A stretch of DNA of 64,000 nt from Mesorhizobium sp. (GCA_004017275.1 SAKE01000026.1:1-64000); one strand, 5' to 3'; shown: positions 41,863 to 51,338, counted from the stretch's first letter. Numbers and translations: made by a program. The notes: generated from the sequence alone by a model not told the origin.

Positions 41863-42297
41863 TCAGGCCGTGGCGAAGTGTTCGTGTATGCGTTTGGCCA
41901 GCCAGAAGCCGACATAGACGGCGAAGCCGCCAATGACGATGTGCGGCAGGTTGGCGAAGAAGCGGGCCGGGAATTCGATGTCGTTGAGGGAGCGGAAGCC
42001 GTTGATGAAGATGCCGGCATCGAGGCAGCCGGAACCGGTGATCAGCCCGAGCACGCCGTCGAACAGATAGACCGAACCGAACAGCTTGAAATAGAACACC
42101 GCCTGGCGGTGCGAGATGAAGGCGGCGGCCAATGCCCAGACGCCGGAGAAGGCGTGCAGCAGATCGTCATACCATTGCAGCGAGAACAGGCCGAACAGAT
42201 TGCCGTCGGCATCGTTGAACGCCGGTATGTAGCCGATTGCGACGACGCCGAAGAACAGGAAAGCATAGGCAATGGCAAGCTTCTGGATCAGCGTCAT
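41863..42297 (-). CDS. Small multi-TM membrane protein, hypothetical
   Basis: MTLIQKLAIAYAFLFFGVVAIGYIPAFNDADGNLFGLFSLQWYDDLLHAFSGVWAL...; four hydrophobic segments. Confidence 0.82.
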   Translation of the reverse strand: MTLIQKLAIAYAFLFFGVVAIGYIPAFNDADGNLFGLFSLQWYDDLLHAFSGVWALAAAFISHRQAVFYFKLFGSVYLFDGVLGLITGSGCLDAGIFINGFRSLNDIEFPARFFANLPHIVIGGFAVYVGFWLAKRIHEHFATA

Positions 42298-42402
42298 GAA
42301 GTCCCCCCTCGAAGAGCCCGCCTGAAAACAGACTCTGACCAAGCGATACTAACCGATTTTAGCGCGCGGTGAAACGGCGCTCGCAAGATCGTCGGCAAAG
42401 GA

Positions 42403-42463
42403 GATCAGGGAGGCCAAAAGACAGTCGGCGCCGGGATTTCTCCCAGCGCCTCCCTGTCAGATC
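42403..42463 (-). other. Nested/competing inverted repeats, candidate structured RNA 3' end on the minus strand
   Basis: minus strand GGCGCTGGGA-GAAA-TCCCGGCGCC hairpin (10 bp, GNRA loop) flanked by competing arms AGGGAGGC/GCCTCCCT and GACAG/CTGTC. Confidence 0.45.
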
Positions 42464-42846
42464 AGGACACGGTCGCGGCAGCAACTTCCGTAAAGTCGTC
42501 GCGCCTTGCCGGCCTTGATTTTGACGGTCCTGCCAGTCCGCAACCCGAAAGCAGCGTCCGTTCGGGACCACGCTGGTCTCCACCCTTGCGGGCTTTGCCC
42601 TGCGCACCATCGAAGGTTTTTGCCGTCCTTCATGGCAGCATCGGTCCGCCGTCGGCGTTGGCACGCTTTCCGCGGCCCCGTAGGTCTCGGCTCCGTCCCT
42701 CGAAACAGGCAAGCCTGCTCTCGCTTCGGGCCGTACGGGCCTCAGGAAATCCGCCTTTCACTTCGCCTTTCGGCTGGGCGATCGGTAGCCGCCTGAGATG
42801 GGTTTAACGTACGCCGGGTAAGGGTCCTGGGGAATGGCCGTGGGCC

Positions 42847-42855
42847 TGTGGATAA
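42847..42855 (-). promoter_or_regulatory. Consensus DnaA-box sequence TTATCCACA (isolated)
   Basis: plus strand TGTGGATAA. Confidence 0.4.
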
Positions 42856-43019
42856 CGGGATTATCGGGGATCAACCAGGGATAGTCGGATTTTCCTTGCC
42901 CGCCATGATGAGCGGCCTCGGCGGACATTCGGCCCTTGCCCTGCAGGCGGGTGCGGGCTTCAATGCCGGCAAAGGATTCGAGGTGCCGAGCGCTCCGATA
43001 TCCTTGCGGGAGGGTTTGC

Positions 43020-43958
43020 GTGAAAGTCGGGGTGGTTCTCAATCCGATTTCCGGCGGCGGCTGGCTGAAACGGCATTGGCCTGAAGTCGCCGCTTCGCTG
43101 AAGAAGCACTTTGGCGAATTCGAGCTGCGCGAAACGCAGGCGGAAGGCGATGCGGAAAGACTGGCAATCGATCTTGCGATGAGCGGCTTCGACCTGGTGA
43201 TCGCGGCAGGTGGCGACGGCACCGCCAGCGAAGTGGCCGACGGGCTGCTGCAGGCGTCTAGGGAAAGCGGCCGGACCACCGAGCTTGGCCTCTTGCCCTG
43301 CGGCACCGGCATCGATTTCGCGCGCGGGCTCGGACTGCCGAAAGAGGTCGATGCCGGGCTGAAGCGGATCGCCGAAGCCAAGGCCCGCAAGGTCGATGCC
43401 GGACGCATCTGCTACATCGACGATCATGGCGCGCTGGCCAGCCGTCACTTCATCAACATCGCCAGCCTTGGCCTGTCCGGCGCCACCGACCGCGCGGTCA
43501 ATGCCGACAAGCGCAAGGGCAGGATGTCGGCCAAGGCGCTGTTCCTGTGGCGCACGGTGGCCGAGTTCATCCGCTACCGCTTCCAGGACGTCAGGATCAC
43601 CGTCGATGACGGTGCGCCGGTGGTAGCGCGCATGGCGCTGGTGGCGGTCGCCAACGGAAAATTCTTCGGCGGCGGCATGATGATCGCGCCGGATGCCGAA
43701 CTGACCGACGGCCAGTTCGACATCGTCATCCTGCGCGCCGCCGGCAAGCTCAGGTTGATCTGGGATATAAGGCTGCTCTATGGCGGCCGTCACCGCAACC
43801 ATCCTGCGATCACCATCCTGCGCGGCAGGAAAGTGATGGTGGAACCGCTGGGCGACGTCGAGAAGAACCGCGCCCTGGTCGACATAGACGGCGAGTCGCC
43901 AGGACGCATACCAGCGACCTTCGAGATCCTGCCCGGCGCGTTGACGCTCAGATACTGA
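43020..43958 (+). CDS. Diacylglycerol/lipid kinase family protein (GTG start)
   Basis: VGVVLNPISGGG, VIAAGGDGTASEVADGL, GLLPCGTGIDFARGLGLP. Confidence 0.92.
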   Translation: MKVGVVLNPISGGGWLKRHWPEVAASLKKHFGEFELRETQAEGDAERLAIDLAMSGFDLVIAAGGDGTASEVADGLLQASRESGRTTELGLLPCGTGIDFARGLGLPKEVDAGLKRIAEAKARKVDAGRICYIDDHGALASRHFINIASLGLSGATDRAVNADKRKGRMSAKALFLWRTVAEFIRYRFQDVRITVDDGAPVVARMALVAVANGKFFGGGMMIAPDAELTDGQFDIVILRAAGKLRLIWDIRLLYGGRHRNHPAITILRGRKVMVEPLGDVEKNRALVDIDGESPGRIPATFEILPGALTLRY

Positions 43959-44037
43959 TTCAAGCCGTTGACAGATTGATTCAGATGGATCCGCCAATCC
44001 ATCCAACGCGCTGAAATCGCTCAATATCTGCTGGGCG

Positions 44038-44955
44038 TCAGACTTCCAGTCTGGCCGGAAAACCAGGCGCGCGCAGGTCGGTGCCGACGGCATCTTCCAG
44101 CAATTTGACGATCTGGGTTGACCAGGCGCCGCCGCCATAGGCAGCCTTGCCCTGCTCGAAAATCGCGTTGACCCGCGAAGTCAGGTCAAGCGGCACGCCT
44201 GACTGTTCGCCCATGGCGAGCGCGAAGCCGAGGTCCTTCAGCGCCAGGTCCATGGTGAAGCCGATGTCGTAGGAGCCATTGAGGACGAGCTGGCTTTCGG
44301 TCTCGTGGACGAAGCTGTTGCCGGAGGAGGCAACGATGGCGTGGTAGGATTGGGCGAGGTCGAGCCCGCTTTGCTTGGCCAGCATCAGCGCCTCGCCGGC
44401 GGCGACGAGATGGATGAAGGCCAGCATGTTGGTGATCACCTTGATCGCCGCCGCCGAGCCGACCGCACCCATCAGGAACGACTTCGCGCACATCGCTTCG
44501 ATGGCCGGGCGATGACGCTCGTAGAGCGCGGCATCGCCGCCGACCAGCGCGGTGATCTTTCCGGCTGCCGCCAGATGCACGCCGCCGGTGACCGGGCATT
44601 CCAGTGTCTCGACGCCTTTCGCCGAGGCGAGGGCTGCCAGACGCAGAATCTCGTCGCGGCCATTGGTCGACATCTCGATCCAGGTGCCGCCTTGGGGCAG
44701 GCCCTCAAGCAATCCGCCGGGGCCGGCCAGCACCGCTTCGCTGACCTTCGGCGAGGGCAGGCAGGAGATGGCGTTACCGGCCCGCGCCGCGGTCTCCGCC
44801 GGGCTGCTCGCGGCGGTGGCACCGAGCGCCACCAGGCGCGCGACGGCGGCGGGATCGCGGTCGAAGACGGTGACGGCAAAGCCGTTGCGGATCAGGCTGG
44901 CGGCAAGGTTGCCGCCGAGATGGCCAAGGCCGACGAAGGCGTAGCTTTCGCTCAC
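44038..44955 (-). CDS. NAD(P)-dependent oxidoreductase, 3-hydroxyisobutyrate dehydrogenase-like (GTG start)
   Basis: AFVGLGHLGGNLAASLIRNGFAVTVFDRD, GGTWIEMSTNGRDEI, IKVITNMLAFIHLVAAGEALMLAKQSGLD. Confidence 0.9.
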   Translation of the reverse strand: MSESYAFVGLGHLGGNLAASLIRNGFAVTVFDRDPAAVARLVALGATAASSPAETAARAGNAISCLPSPKVSEAVLAGPGGLLEGLPQGGTWIEMSTNGRDEILRLAALASAKGVETLECPVTGGVHLAAAGKITALVGGDAALYERHRPAIEAMCAKSFLMGAVGSAAAIKVITNMLAFIHLVAAGEALMLAKQSGLDLAQSYHAIVASSGNSFVHETESQLVLNGSYDIGFTMDLALKDLGFALAMGEQSGVPLDLTSRVNAIFEQGKAAYGGGAWSTQIVKLLEDAVGTDLRAPGFPARLEV

Positions 44956-46166
44956 GGCATCAACGGCGTCTGCATCATCTGCAGATGCAGGTCCTTGCCC
45001 GTATAGGGGTGCGCGTCGCAGACCGCCTCGTTGAGCTCGACGCCGAGGCCGGGCTCCTTCGAAGGGATGACGTTGCCGTCCTGCCACTCGATCTTCTTCT
45101 TCAGCAGCGTGGCATGGAAACCGTCCCACTGCTTCAGCGATTCCAGGATGAGGAAGTTGGGCAATGTCACCGCCAGCTGGATGTTGGCGGCGCCGACGAT
45201 CGGCCCGCAATAGCAATGCGGGGCGACCTGTATGTGATAGGCCTCGGCCATGGCGGCGATTTTCTTGGTTTCGAGGATGCCGCCGGAGCGGCCGAGATCC
45301 GGCTGCAAAATGGTCGCGGCGCGGTTCTCGATGACGCGGGCGAATTCGAACTTGGTCGTCAGCCGCTCGCCGGTGGCGATCGGGATCGAGGTCGCGCGGG
45401 CCACTTGGGCCATGACCTCAGGCATGTCGGGCGGCACCGGCTCCTCGAACCACAAGGGATCATAGGGCTCGATGGCGCGCGCCATGCGCAGCGCACCCGA
45501 CGCGGTGAACTGGCCGTGCGTGCCGAACAGGATGTCGGCGCGGGTGCCGATCGCTTCGCGGATTGCCTTGATCATGCGGGTGGAGACATCGATGTCGATC
45601 AGGCGCGGCTGATGGCCGTCGAAGGCGGTGTAGGGGCCGGCCGGGTCGAGCTTGACGGCATTGAAACCCTGCTCGACATATTCGAGCGCACAGGCGGCGG
45701 CGAGATCGGGGTCGTTGTAGACGTTCTTGCCGTCGGGCGCGTCCTCGGAATGGACGCTGCCGGTGTGCGGATAAAGGTAGGTGTAGGAGCGCAGCGTTTC
45801 GTGCACCTGGCCGCCGAGCAGTTTGTAGACCGGCTTGTCGGCTTCCTTGCCGATGATGTCCCAGCAGGCCATTTCCAGCGCCGAGAAGCAGCCCATGCCG
45901 GACACATCGGGCCGCTGGGTGAAGCCGGACGAATAGGCGCGGCGGAAGAAATTCTCGATATCGTGCGGATCGCGGCCGACGAGATAGCGCTCGGCCATGT
46001 CCTCGATCATTCTGACCGTGACATGGGCGGAGAAGGTGGCGTTATAGGCTTCGCCATAGCCGACGACGCCGCCATCGGTGGTCAGCTTGACGAAGATGAA
46101 ATACTTGCCGCCGATGCCGGGCGGCGGGTTGCCGACAACCCAGGTCTTGACGTCGGTGATCTTCAT
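44952..46166 (-). CDS. Mandelate racemase/muconate lactonizing enzyme (enolase superfamily) dehydratase
   Basis: MKITDVKTWVVGNPPPGIGGKYFIFVKLTTDGGVVGYGEAY; FGTHGQFTASGALRMARAIEPYDPLWFEEPVPPD; 4-bp overlaps with both neighbours. Confidence 0.92.
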   Translation of the reverse strand: MKITDVKTWVVGNPPPGIGGKYFIFVKLTTDGGVVGYGEAYNATFSAHVTVRMIEDMAERYLVGRDPHDIENFFRRAYSSGFTQRPDVSGMGCFSALEMACWDIIGKEADKPVYKLLGGQVHETLRSYTYLYPHTGSVHSEDAPDGKNVYNDPDLAAACALEYVEQGFNAVKLDPAGPYTAFDGHQPRLIDIDVSTRMIKAIREAIGTRADILFGTHGQFTASGALRMARAIEPYDPLWFEEPVPPDMPEVMAQVARATSIPIATGERLTTKFEFARVIENRAATILQPDLGRSGGILETKKIAAMAEAYHIQVAPHCYCGPIVGAANIQLAVTLPNFLILESLKQWDGFHATLLKKKIEWQDGNVIPSKEPGLGVELNEAVCDAHPYTGKDLHLQMMQTPLMP

Positions 46167-47779
46167 TTTTGGTCCTCCAGAACCAGTTCGGCGCCCTTCC
46201 AACCGGTCATGATCGCGGCGGCGTTGGTGTTGCCGGTGATGTTGTCGGGAAAGATCGAGGCATCGATGACGCGCAAGCCTTCGAGGCCATGCACCTTGAG
46301 GCGGGGATCGACGACGGCGCGCGCGGGATCCGGCCCCATGCGGCAGGTCGAGACCGGGTGATAGACGGTGCCCGAGCGTTTCCGGAAATCCTGGACCAGA
46401 TCGGCGTCTGAGGTGACCGACGGACCGGGCAGCACCTCTTCCTCGATGATCTCGGCCATTGCGGGCATCGAGGCGATCTTGCGCACGAACTTCACCGCCG
46501 CCAGCATCTCCTCGACATCGGCGTTTGTGGAGTAGGCATTGGCTGTGATTTTTGGATAGTCGCGCGGATTGGCCGAGCGGATCATGATCTCGCCACGGCT
46601 CGACGGGCGGCAGTTGGACAGGCCGATGGAAAAGCCGGGCCATGGATCCGGCGTCAGGATCGGGCGCTCGCCGCTTTTGGGAATGACGGTCGAGAAGGCC
46701 TGGAAATAGAGCTGCATGTTGGGCCGCATCGCCGCCGGGTCGGTGCGGAAGAAGCCGCCGGCATTGTTCATCGACAGCGACAGCGGTCCGGAGCGGGTCA
46801 GGATATACTGCATGCCGACCAGCAGCTTGCCCCACCAGGGACGCAGCGTCTGGTTGAGGGTCGGCAGCCGGCCCTTGAAGGTGTAGTTGATGCCGACATG
46901 ATCCTGCAGATGCGCGCCGACATTCTCGTTGGCATGGAGGACGGGAATGCCCAGACCACCAAGCAGAGCGGAGGGACCGACGCCCGACAGTTGCAGCAGT
47001 TGCGGCGAGTTGACCGAACCGCCTGACAGGATGACTTCGCGGCCGGCACGCGCCGTCTTCGTCTCGCCATTCTGCAGATATTCGACGCCGACGGCGCGCT
47101 TGCCCTCGAACAGCACCTTGGTCGCCAGCGCCTTCATCTCGACACGAACATTCCCGCGCTTCATCGCCGGGCGCAGGAAGGCGCGCGCCGCCGACATGCG
47201 GCGGCCGTTGCGGGTCGAGATCTGGTAGACGCCGACGCCTTCCTGGGCCGCGCCGTTGAAATCCGGGTTGAGCGGCAGGCCGGCCTGCTGACCAGCGGCG
47301 AGATAGCGCTTGGTCAGCGGGTGGACGGCGTTCGAACAGTCGGTGACGTGCAGCGGGCCGCCGACACCACGCCACGCATCGGCGCCGGCCTGGTTGTCTT
47401 CGAGCGCCTTGAAGGCGGGCAACAAATCGTCATAGGCCCAGCCGGGATTGCCGGCGGCTGCCCAGGCGTCGAAATCCTCGCGCGCACCCCTGATCCACAC
47501 CATGGCGTTGATCGAGCTCGAACCGCCCAACAACTTGCCGCGCGGCCAGTGGTCGGCATTGCCGGCGAGGCCGGGATCCGGCTCGGCCTTGTAGTTCCAG
47601 TTGACGTCAGGATCGAAGAAGGTCTTGCCGTAGCCGAGCGGCATCTGCACGTAGAAGCGACGATCGGTGCCGCCGGCCTCCAGAACCAGCACAGAGAAGC
47701 GGCCGGAAGCCGACAGCCTGTCGGCCAGGACCGAGCCGGCCGAGCCGGAGCCGACGATGATGAAATCATAGGTCTGCAT
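46163..47779 (-). CDS. GMC family oxidoreductase (choline dehydrogenase-like)
   Basis: MQTYDFIIVGSGSAGSVLADRLS, HWPRGKLLGGSSSINAMVWIRG, YHPVSTCRMGPDPARAVVDPRLKVHGLEGLRVIDASIFP. Confidence 0.95.
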   Translation of the reverse strand: MQTYDFIIVGSGSAGSVLADRLSASGRFSVLVLEAGGTDRRFYVQMPLGYGKTFFDPDVNWNYKAEPDPGLAGNADHWPRGKLLGGSSSINAMVWIRGAREDFDAWAAAGNPGWAYDDLLPAFKALEDNQAGADAWRGVGGPLHVTDCSNAVHPLTKRYLAAGQQAGLPLNPDFNGAAQEGVGVYQISTRNGRRMSAARAFLRPAMKRGNVRVEMKALATKVLFEGKRAVGVEYLQNGETKTARAGREVILSGGSVNSPQLLQLSGVGPSALLGGLGIPVLHANENVGAHLQDHVGINYTFKGRLPTLNQTLRPWWGKLLVGMQYILTRSGPLSLSMNNAGGFFRTDPAAMRPNMQLYFQAFSTVIPKSGERPILTPDPWPGFSIGLSNCRPSSRGEIMIRSANPRDYPKITANAYSTNADVEEMLAAVKFVRKIASMPAMAEIIEEEVLPGPSVTSDADLVQDFRKRSGTVYHPVSTCRMGPDPARAVVDPRLKVHGLEGLRVIDASIFPDNITGNTNAAAIMTGWKGAELVLEDQK

Positions 47780-47961
47780 GATGGTCTGGCCGGCTCCGGA
47801 AATCTGGCCGCAGCCTAGACGCGACGGGTCGACCGCGTCGCCGCGCCATCCGGCATCAGTTGTGAAAAAAGCGACCGTCGAACTGGTCGGGTTTGCGGGG
47901 ATTCCCGACAATCGCGCTTGATATCTAGGTTCTCGACAGCCTATGCGATGGGATCGTTTTG

Positions 47962-48008
47962 GCGCATGATTTTTTCCGAAAAGTCTGCAACTTTTCGGAA
48001 TCATGCGC
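47962..48008. repeat. Dispersed hairpin family, copy B (upstream of purC)
   Basis: GCGCATGATT-tttt-CCGAAAAG-tctgcaa-CTTTTCGG-AATCATGCGC. Confidence 0.88.
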
Positions 48009-48037
48009 TGGCCACTCTGCGGAAGGCAGGAAATCAT

Positions 48038-48979
48038 ATGCGAACCCTCCCTGACGCGTTCATCCCCGAACTGCCGGGCCATTACAGCGGCAAAGTCCGC
48101 GAAAACTACGACCTTGCGGATGGCAGGCGTATCATCATCGCCACCGACCGCCTCAGTGCATTCGACACCATCCTGACCTCGATCCCTTACAAGGGAGAAA
48201 TCTTGACGCAGACGGCGCGCTACTGGTTCGAGGACACCGCCGATATCTGCCCGAACCATGTTCTCGAATACCCCGACCCGAACGTCGTCGTCGGCACCAG
48301 GCTCGACATCCTACCAGTCGAGATCGTCGTGCGAGGATATCTGGCGGGAACCACCAGCACCTCGATCCTGACGCGCTACAAGCGCGGTGACCGCGACATG
48401 TATGGCATCCGCCTGCCGGACGGCCTGCGCGACAATGAGAGGCTGGCCGAACCGATCATCACGCCGACCAGCAAGGCCGCGCATGGCGGCCATGACGAGC
48501 CGCTGTCCAAGGCCGAGATCCTCGAACAGGGCCTGCTTACGCCAACGCAGTGGGAGACGGTATCGGACTACGCCTTGCGGCTGTTCGCCCGTGGCCAGCA
48601 GCGTGCCACTGAGCGCGGCCTGATCCTCGCCGACACGAAATACGAATTCGGTACCGATAAGGACGGGACCGTCATTCTTGCCGACGAAATCCACACGCCC
48701 GACAGCAGCCGGTACTGGATCGCGGCGGGCTACGAACAGGCGCTCGCCGACGCCAGCCGGCCGGAGAGCTTCGACAAGGATTTCATCCGCTCATGGGTCT
48801 CGGCGCGGTGCGATCCCTATAGCGACCCGATCCCCGAGATACCCGACGAGATCGTCGAACAGGCCTCGCGGGTCTACGCACAGGCCTATGAGGCGATCAC
48901 GGGCAAGGAATTTTCTCCGGACCTTTCCGGGGATAGCGTGCTCGATCGCATTCGCACGAACCTCAGGCGCTACTTCTGA
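48038..48979 (+). CDS. purC: Phosphoribosylaminoimidazolesuccinocarboxamide (SAICAR) synthase, about 313-aa form
   Basis: [65 protein letters not shown]. Confidence 0.95.
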   Translation: MRTLPDAFIPELPGHYSGKVRENYDLADGRRIIIATDRLSAFDTILTSIPYKGEILTQTARYWFEDTADICPNHVLEYPDPNVVVGTRLDILPVEIVVRGYLAGTTSTSILTRYKRGDRDMYGIRLPDGLRDNERLAEPIITPTSKAAHGGHDEPLSKAEILEQGLLTPTQWETVSDYALRLFARGQQRATERGLILADTKYEFGTDKDGTVILADEIHTPDSSRYWIAAGYEQALADASRPESFDKDFIRSWVSARCDPYSDPIPEIPDEIVEQASRVYAQAYEAITGKEFSPDLSGDSVLDRIRTNLRRYF

Positions 48980-49103
48980 TCAACCTTCGCCGGGTGATGC
49001 GAACTGCCGTCTTCCACCGATGGCCATGCCCAGGGCTGCGAACTCGGGTTAGCGGGTTCCTTCGGAGCCTTCGCCGGCGCTTTGGCTGACGAAGCATCAA
49101 ACG

Positions 49104-49126
49104 AAAAACCCGCCTCTGCGGCGGGT
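49104..49126 (-). terminator. Minus-strand intrinsic terminator with no annotated upstream gene
   Basis: minus strand ACCCGCC-gcaga-GGCGGGT-TTTT (stem 49108-49126, U-tract at 49104-49108). Confidence 0.65.
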
Positions 49127-49367
49127 CATTGGCGCAAATCAGCACCATAGGCAAATATGTACCATAGCTGACGGCAACGAGTCAAGAAAAAATTCCTATC
49201 GCAAAAAAAGCTGCCCGGCAAAAAAGCTGCCGACACCGCCGAACTGGCTGTCGTCGGGTCTTTTGTTAAGCTGAGTTCGGAGCCCTGTGGCCATGTCGTG
49301 GCGCGTTGACCTTCCGGCGCCGTGACGATACGGGATCGAGGGCAGCCGGTCTCGAAGGATTTCTCGC

Positions 49368-49763
49368 ATGGTGCACTACGCTGAAGGACGGCCGCTCGGC
49401 GATCTGACGCTGCGCACGCTGGCCATGCCTTCGGACGCCAATGCCGCGGGCGACATTTTTGGCGGCTGGGTGATGGCGCAGATGGACCTGGCCTGCGGCA
49501 TCCGCGCCGCCGAGCGCGCCAAGGGCCGCGTGGTGACGGCGGCGGTGAAAGAGATGTCGTTCGCCAAGCCGATGAAGATCGGCGACACGCTGTGCATCTA
49601 CACCCATGTCGAGCGCGTCGGCCGCACCTCGATGACGCTCAAGGTCGAAGCCTGGGCGCAGCGCTATCTCTCCGACCTGATGGAAAAGGTTACCCATGCC
49701 GATTTCGTCATGGTGGCGCTGGATGGCGAGGGTAAGCCGAAGGCAGTTCCTGCCGAAGGCTGA
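49368..49763 (+). CDS. Acyl-CoA thioesterase (YciA-like hotdog)
   Basis: PLGDLTLRTLAMPSDANAAGDIFGGWVMAQMDLACGIRAAERAKGRVVTAAVKEMSFAKPMKIGD. Confidence 0.93.
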   Translation: MVHYAEGRPLGDLTLRTLAMPSDANAAGDIFGGWVMAQMDLACGIRAAERAKGRVVTAAVKEMSFAKPMKIGDTLCIYTHVERVGRTSMTLKVEAWAQRYLSDLMEKVTHADFVMVALDGEGKPKAVPAEG

Positions 49764-49873
49764 CGGAAGCTATTTCTCGCAGGCCTTTGTAACCGTGCCC
49801 GTGGGGAAAACGCGTTGCGCGACATCCAATGGTTGCCTCCATGCCCGATTCCATGGGCGTTGGAGGAGAGACA

Positions 49874-50068
49874 ATGCGTCAACACATGCTGAACGGTTGG
49901 CTTGTGGCAGCCCTGGTCGCGCTGACCTGCCTGCTCGGTGTGACAGCTTATGCGGAGGTGAGGGAAGACATCTCGCGCATTGCCTGCACACACGACCACC
50001 AGTCCTCTGGCGAGCGGGTCGCGCGGTGCGATATCTGTGCCACGGCGCGATGCGCGTCAGGTGTCTGA
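49874..50068 (+). CDS. Small secreted or membrane protein, hypothetical
   Basis: MRQHMLNGWLVAALVALTCLLGVTAYAEVREDISRIACTHDHQ; signal-peptide-like. Confidence 0.4.
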   Translation: MRQHMLNGWLVAALVALTCLLGVTAYAEVREDISRIACTHDHQSSGERVARCDICATARCASGV

Positions 50069-50215
50069 GCGCAGCCGTCGGACGACGGGCATGAGGGCAA
50101 TGCTTTAGCGAGCACAGTGCGTGCTATCGGGCAACGATCCGAGCGACCGAAAGGGAATCTTGGATCAGGCCAAACCAAAATCACCACAAGCTGCATTCCT
50201 TGCAACACAAGGGCT

Positions 50216-50623
50216 TCAGGCGTGCATGCCGTCAAATTTCTCGCGCGCCGCCTTGACGCGCGTGGTGTTTGCGCGCGCCCATTCGCTCAGTGCGCTGACG
50301 GGGATCAGCAGCTCGTGGCCGAGCTCGGTCAGCTCATAGTCGACACGCGGCGGGATGGTCGGGAACACGGTGCGGGTGACGAAGCCGTCACGCTCCAGCC
50401 CGCGCAAGGTGGTGGTCAGCATCTTCTGCGAGATGCCGCCGACGGCTGCGCGCAACTCGTTGAAGCGCAGCGGTCCGTCGCCCAGCTTGCCGACGACCAG
50501 AACGGTCCATTTATCGCCGACGCGCTGCAGGATTTCCGAGATGGCGCGGCAGTCCTCGGAGCGGTGGGGGTGCCTCAGTAACAAAAAGGTGCCTTCTTGT
50601 GCATCGCGTTTCCAGTATCTCAT
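50216..50623 (-). CDS. HxlR family transcriptional regulator
   Basis: EDCRAISEILQRVGDKWTVLVVGKLGDGPLRFNELRAAVGGISQKMLTTTLRGLERDGFVTRTVFPTIPPRVDYELTELG. Confidence 0.95.
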   Translation of the reverse strand: MRYWKRDAQEGTFLLLRHPHRSEDCRAISEILQRVGDKWTVLVVGKLGDGPLRFNELRAAVGGISQKMLTTTLRGLERDGFVTRTVFPTIPPRVDYELTELGHELLIPVSALSEWARANTTRVKAAREKFDGMHA

Positions 50624-50674
50624 ATAGCGCAGGTATCCAAATGATACCAGTATTTCCTGCAAGGAGAGCCCCTT

Positions 50675-51280
50675 ATGTCCAAACCCAAAATTGCCATCGT
50701 CGTCGGTTCGACGCGCGCCGCGCGCTTCGCCGATGTGCCGACCCAGTGGATCGCCAAGATCGCCAGGTCGCACGCCGATATCGACGTCGAGATCGTCGAC
50801 CTGCGCGACTTCCCGCTGCCCTTCTTCGACGAGGTCGCATCCTCTGCCTGGGCGCCGTCGCAGAACGAAGTGGCACAGCGTTGGCAGAAAAAGGTCGCCG
50901 AATTCGACGGCTTCATCTTCACCGCCGCCGAATACAATCATGGCCCGACGGCCGTGTTGAAGAACGCCATCGACTACGCGGCCAATGAATGGAACAAGAA
51001 GTCGGCCGGCTTCGTCGGTTATGGCAGCGTCGGTGGTGCTCGCGCCGTCGAACAGCTTCGCCTTCATGCCGTTGAATTGCAGATGGCCCCGGTCAAGTCG
51101 GCCGTCCATATTGCCTGGGGCGATTTCCTCGCGGTGCGACAGGGCGAGAAGAAGCTGGAAGATTTCGAGCATCTGAACCAGGCCGCCACGGCGCTGGTCA
51201 ACGACGTTGCGTGGTGGGCCAAGGTGCTCAAGGCAGCGCGCCAGGCCGATGCCGTCGCCGAGGAAGTCAAGGCGGCCTGA
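50675..51280 (+). CDS. NADPH-dependent FMN reductase family protein
   Basis: KIAIVVGSTRAARFADVPTQWIAKIA, FIFTAAEYNHGPTAVLKNAIDYA. Confidence 0.92.
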   Translation: MSKPKIAIVVGSTRAARFADVPTQWIAKIARSHADIDVEIVDLRDFPLPFFDEVASSAWAPSQNEVAQRWQKKVAEFDGFIFTAAEYNHGPTAVLKNAIDYAANEWNKKSAGFVGYGSVGGARAVEQLRLHAVELQMAPVKSAVHIAWGDFLAVRQGEKKLEDFEHLNQAATALVNDVAWWAKVLKAARQADAVAEEVKAA

Positions 51281-51338
51281 CCGCCGGTTCGAATTATCCT
51301 CCCAAGGATCTGGGCGGCGCTTGCGCCGCCCCTTTCAA

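Noticed and set aside
42506-42807. Plus-strand ORFs MPALILTVLPV... and MRALPCAPSK...
   Set aside because: No recognisable domain and poor composition; region kept as unexplained / possible RNA instead.
44985-46361. 458-aa plus-strand ORF opposite the enolase-superfamily gene
   Set aside because: Shadow ORF; minus-strand protein motifs are unambiguous.
49200-49232. Direct repeat aaaaaagctgcc ... aaaaaagctgcc as a possible CRISPR or tandem array
   Set aside because: Only two short copies, no spacer periodicity, no cas genes.
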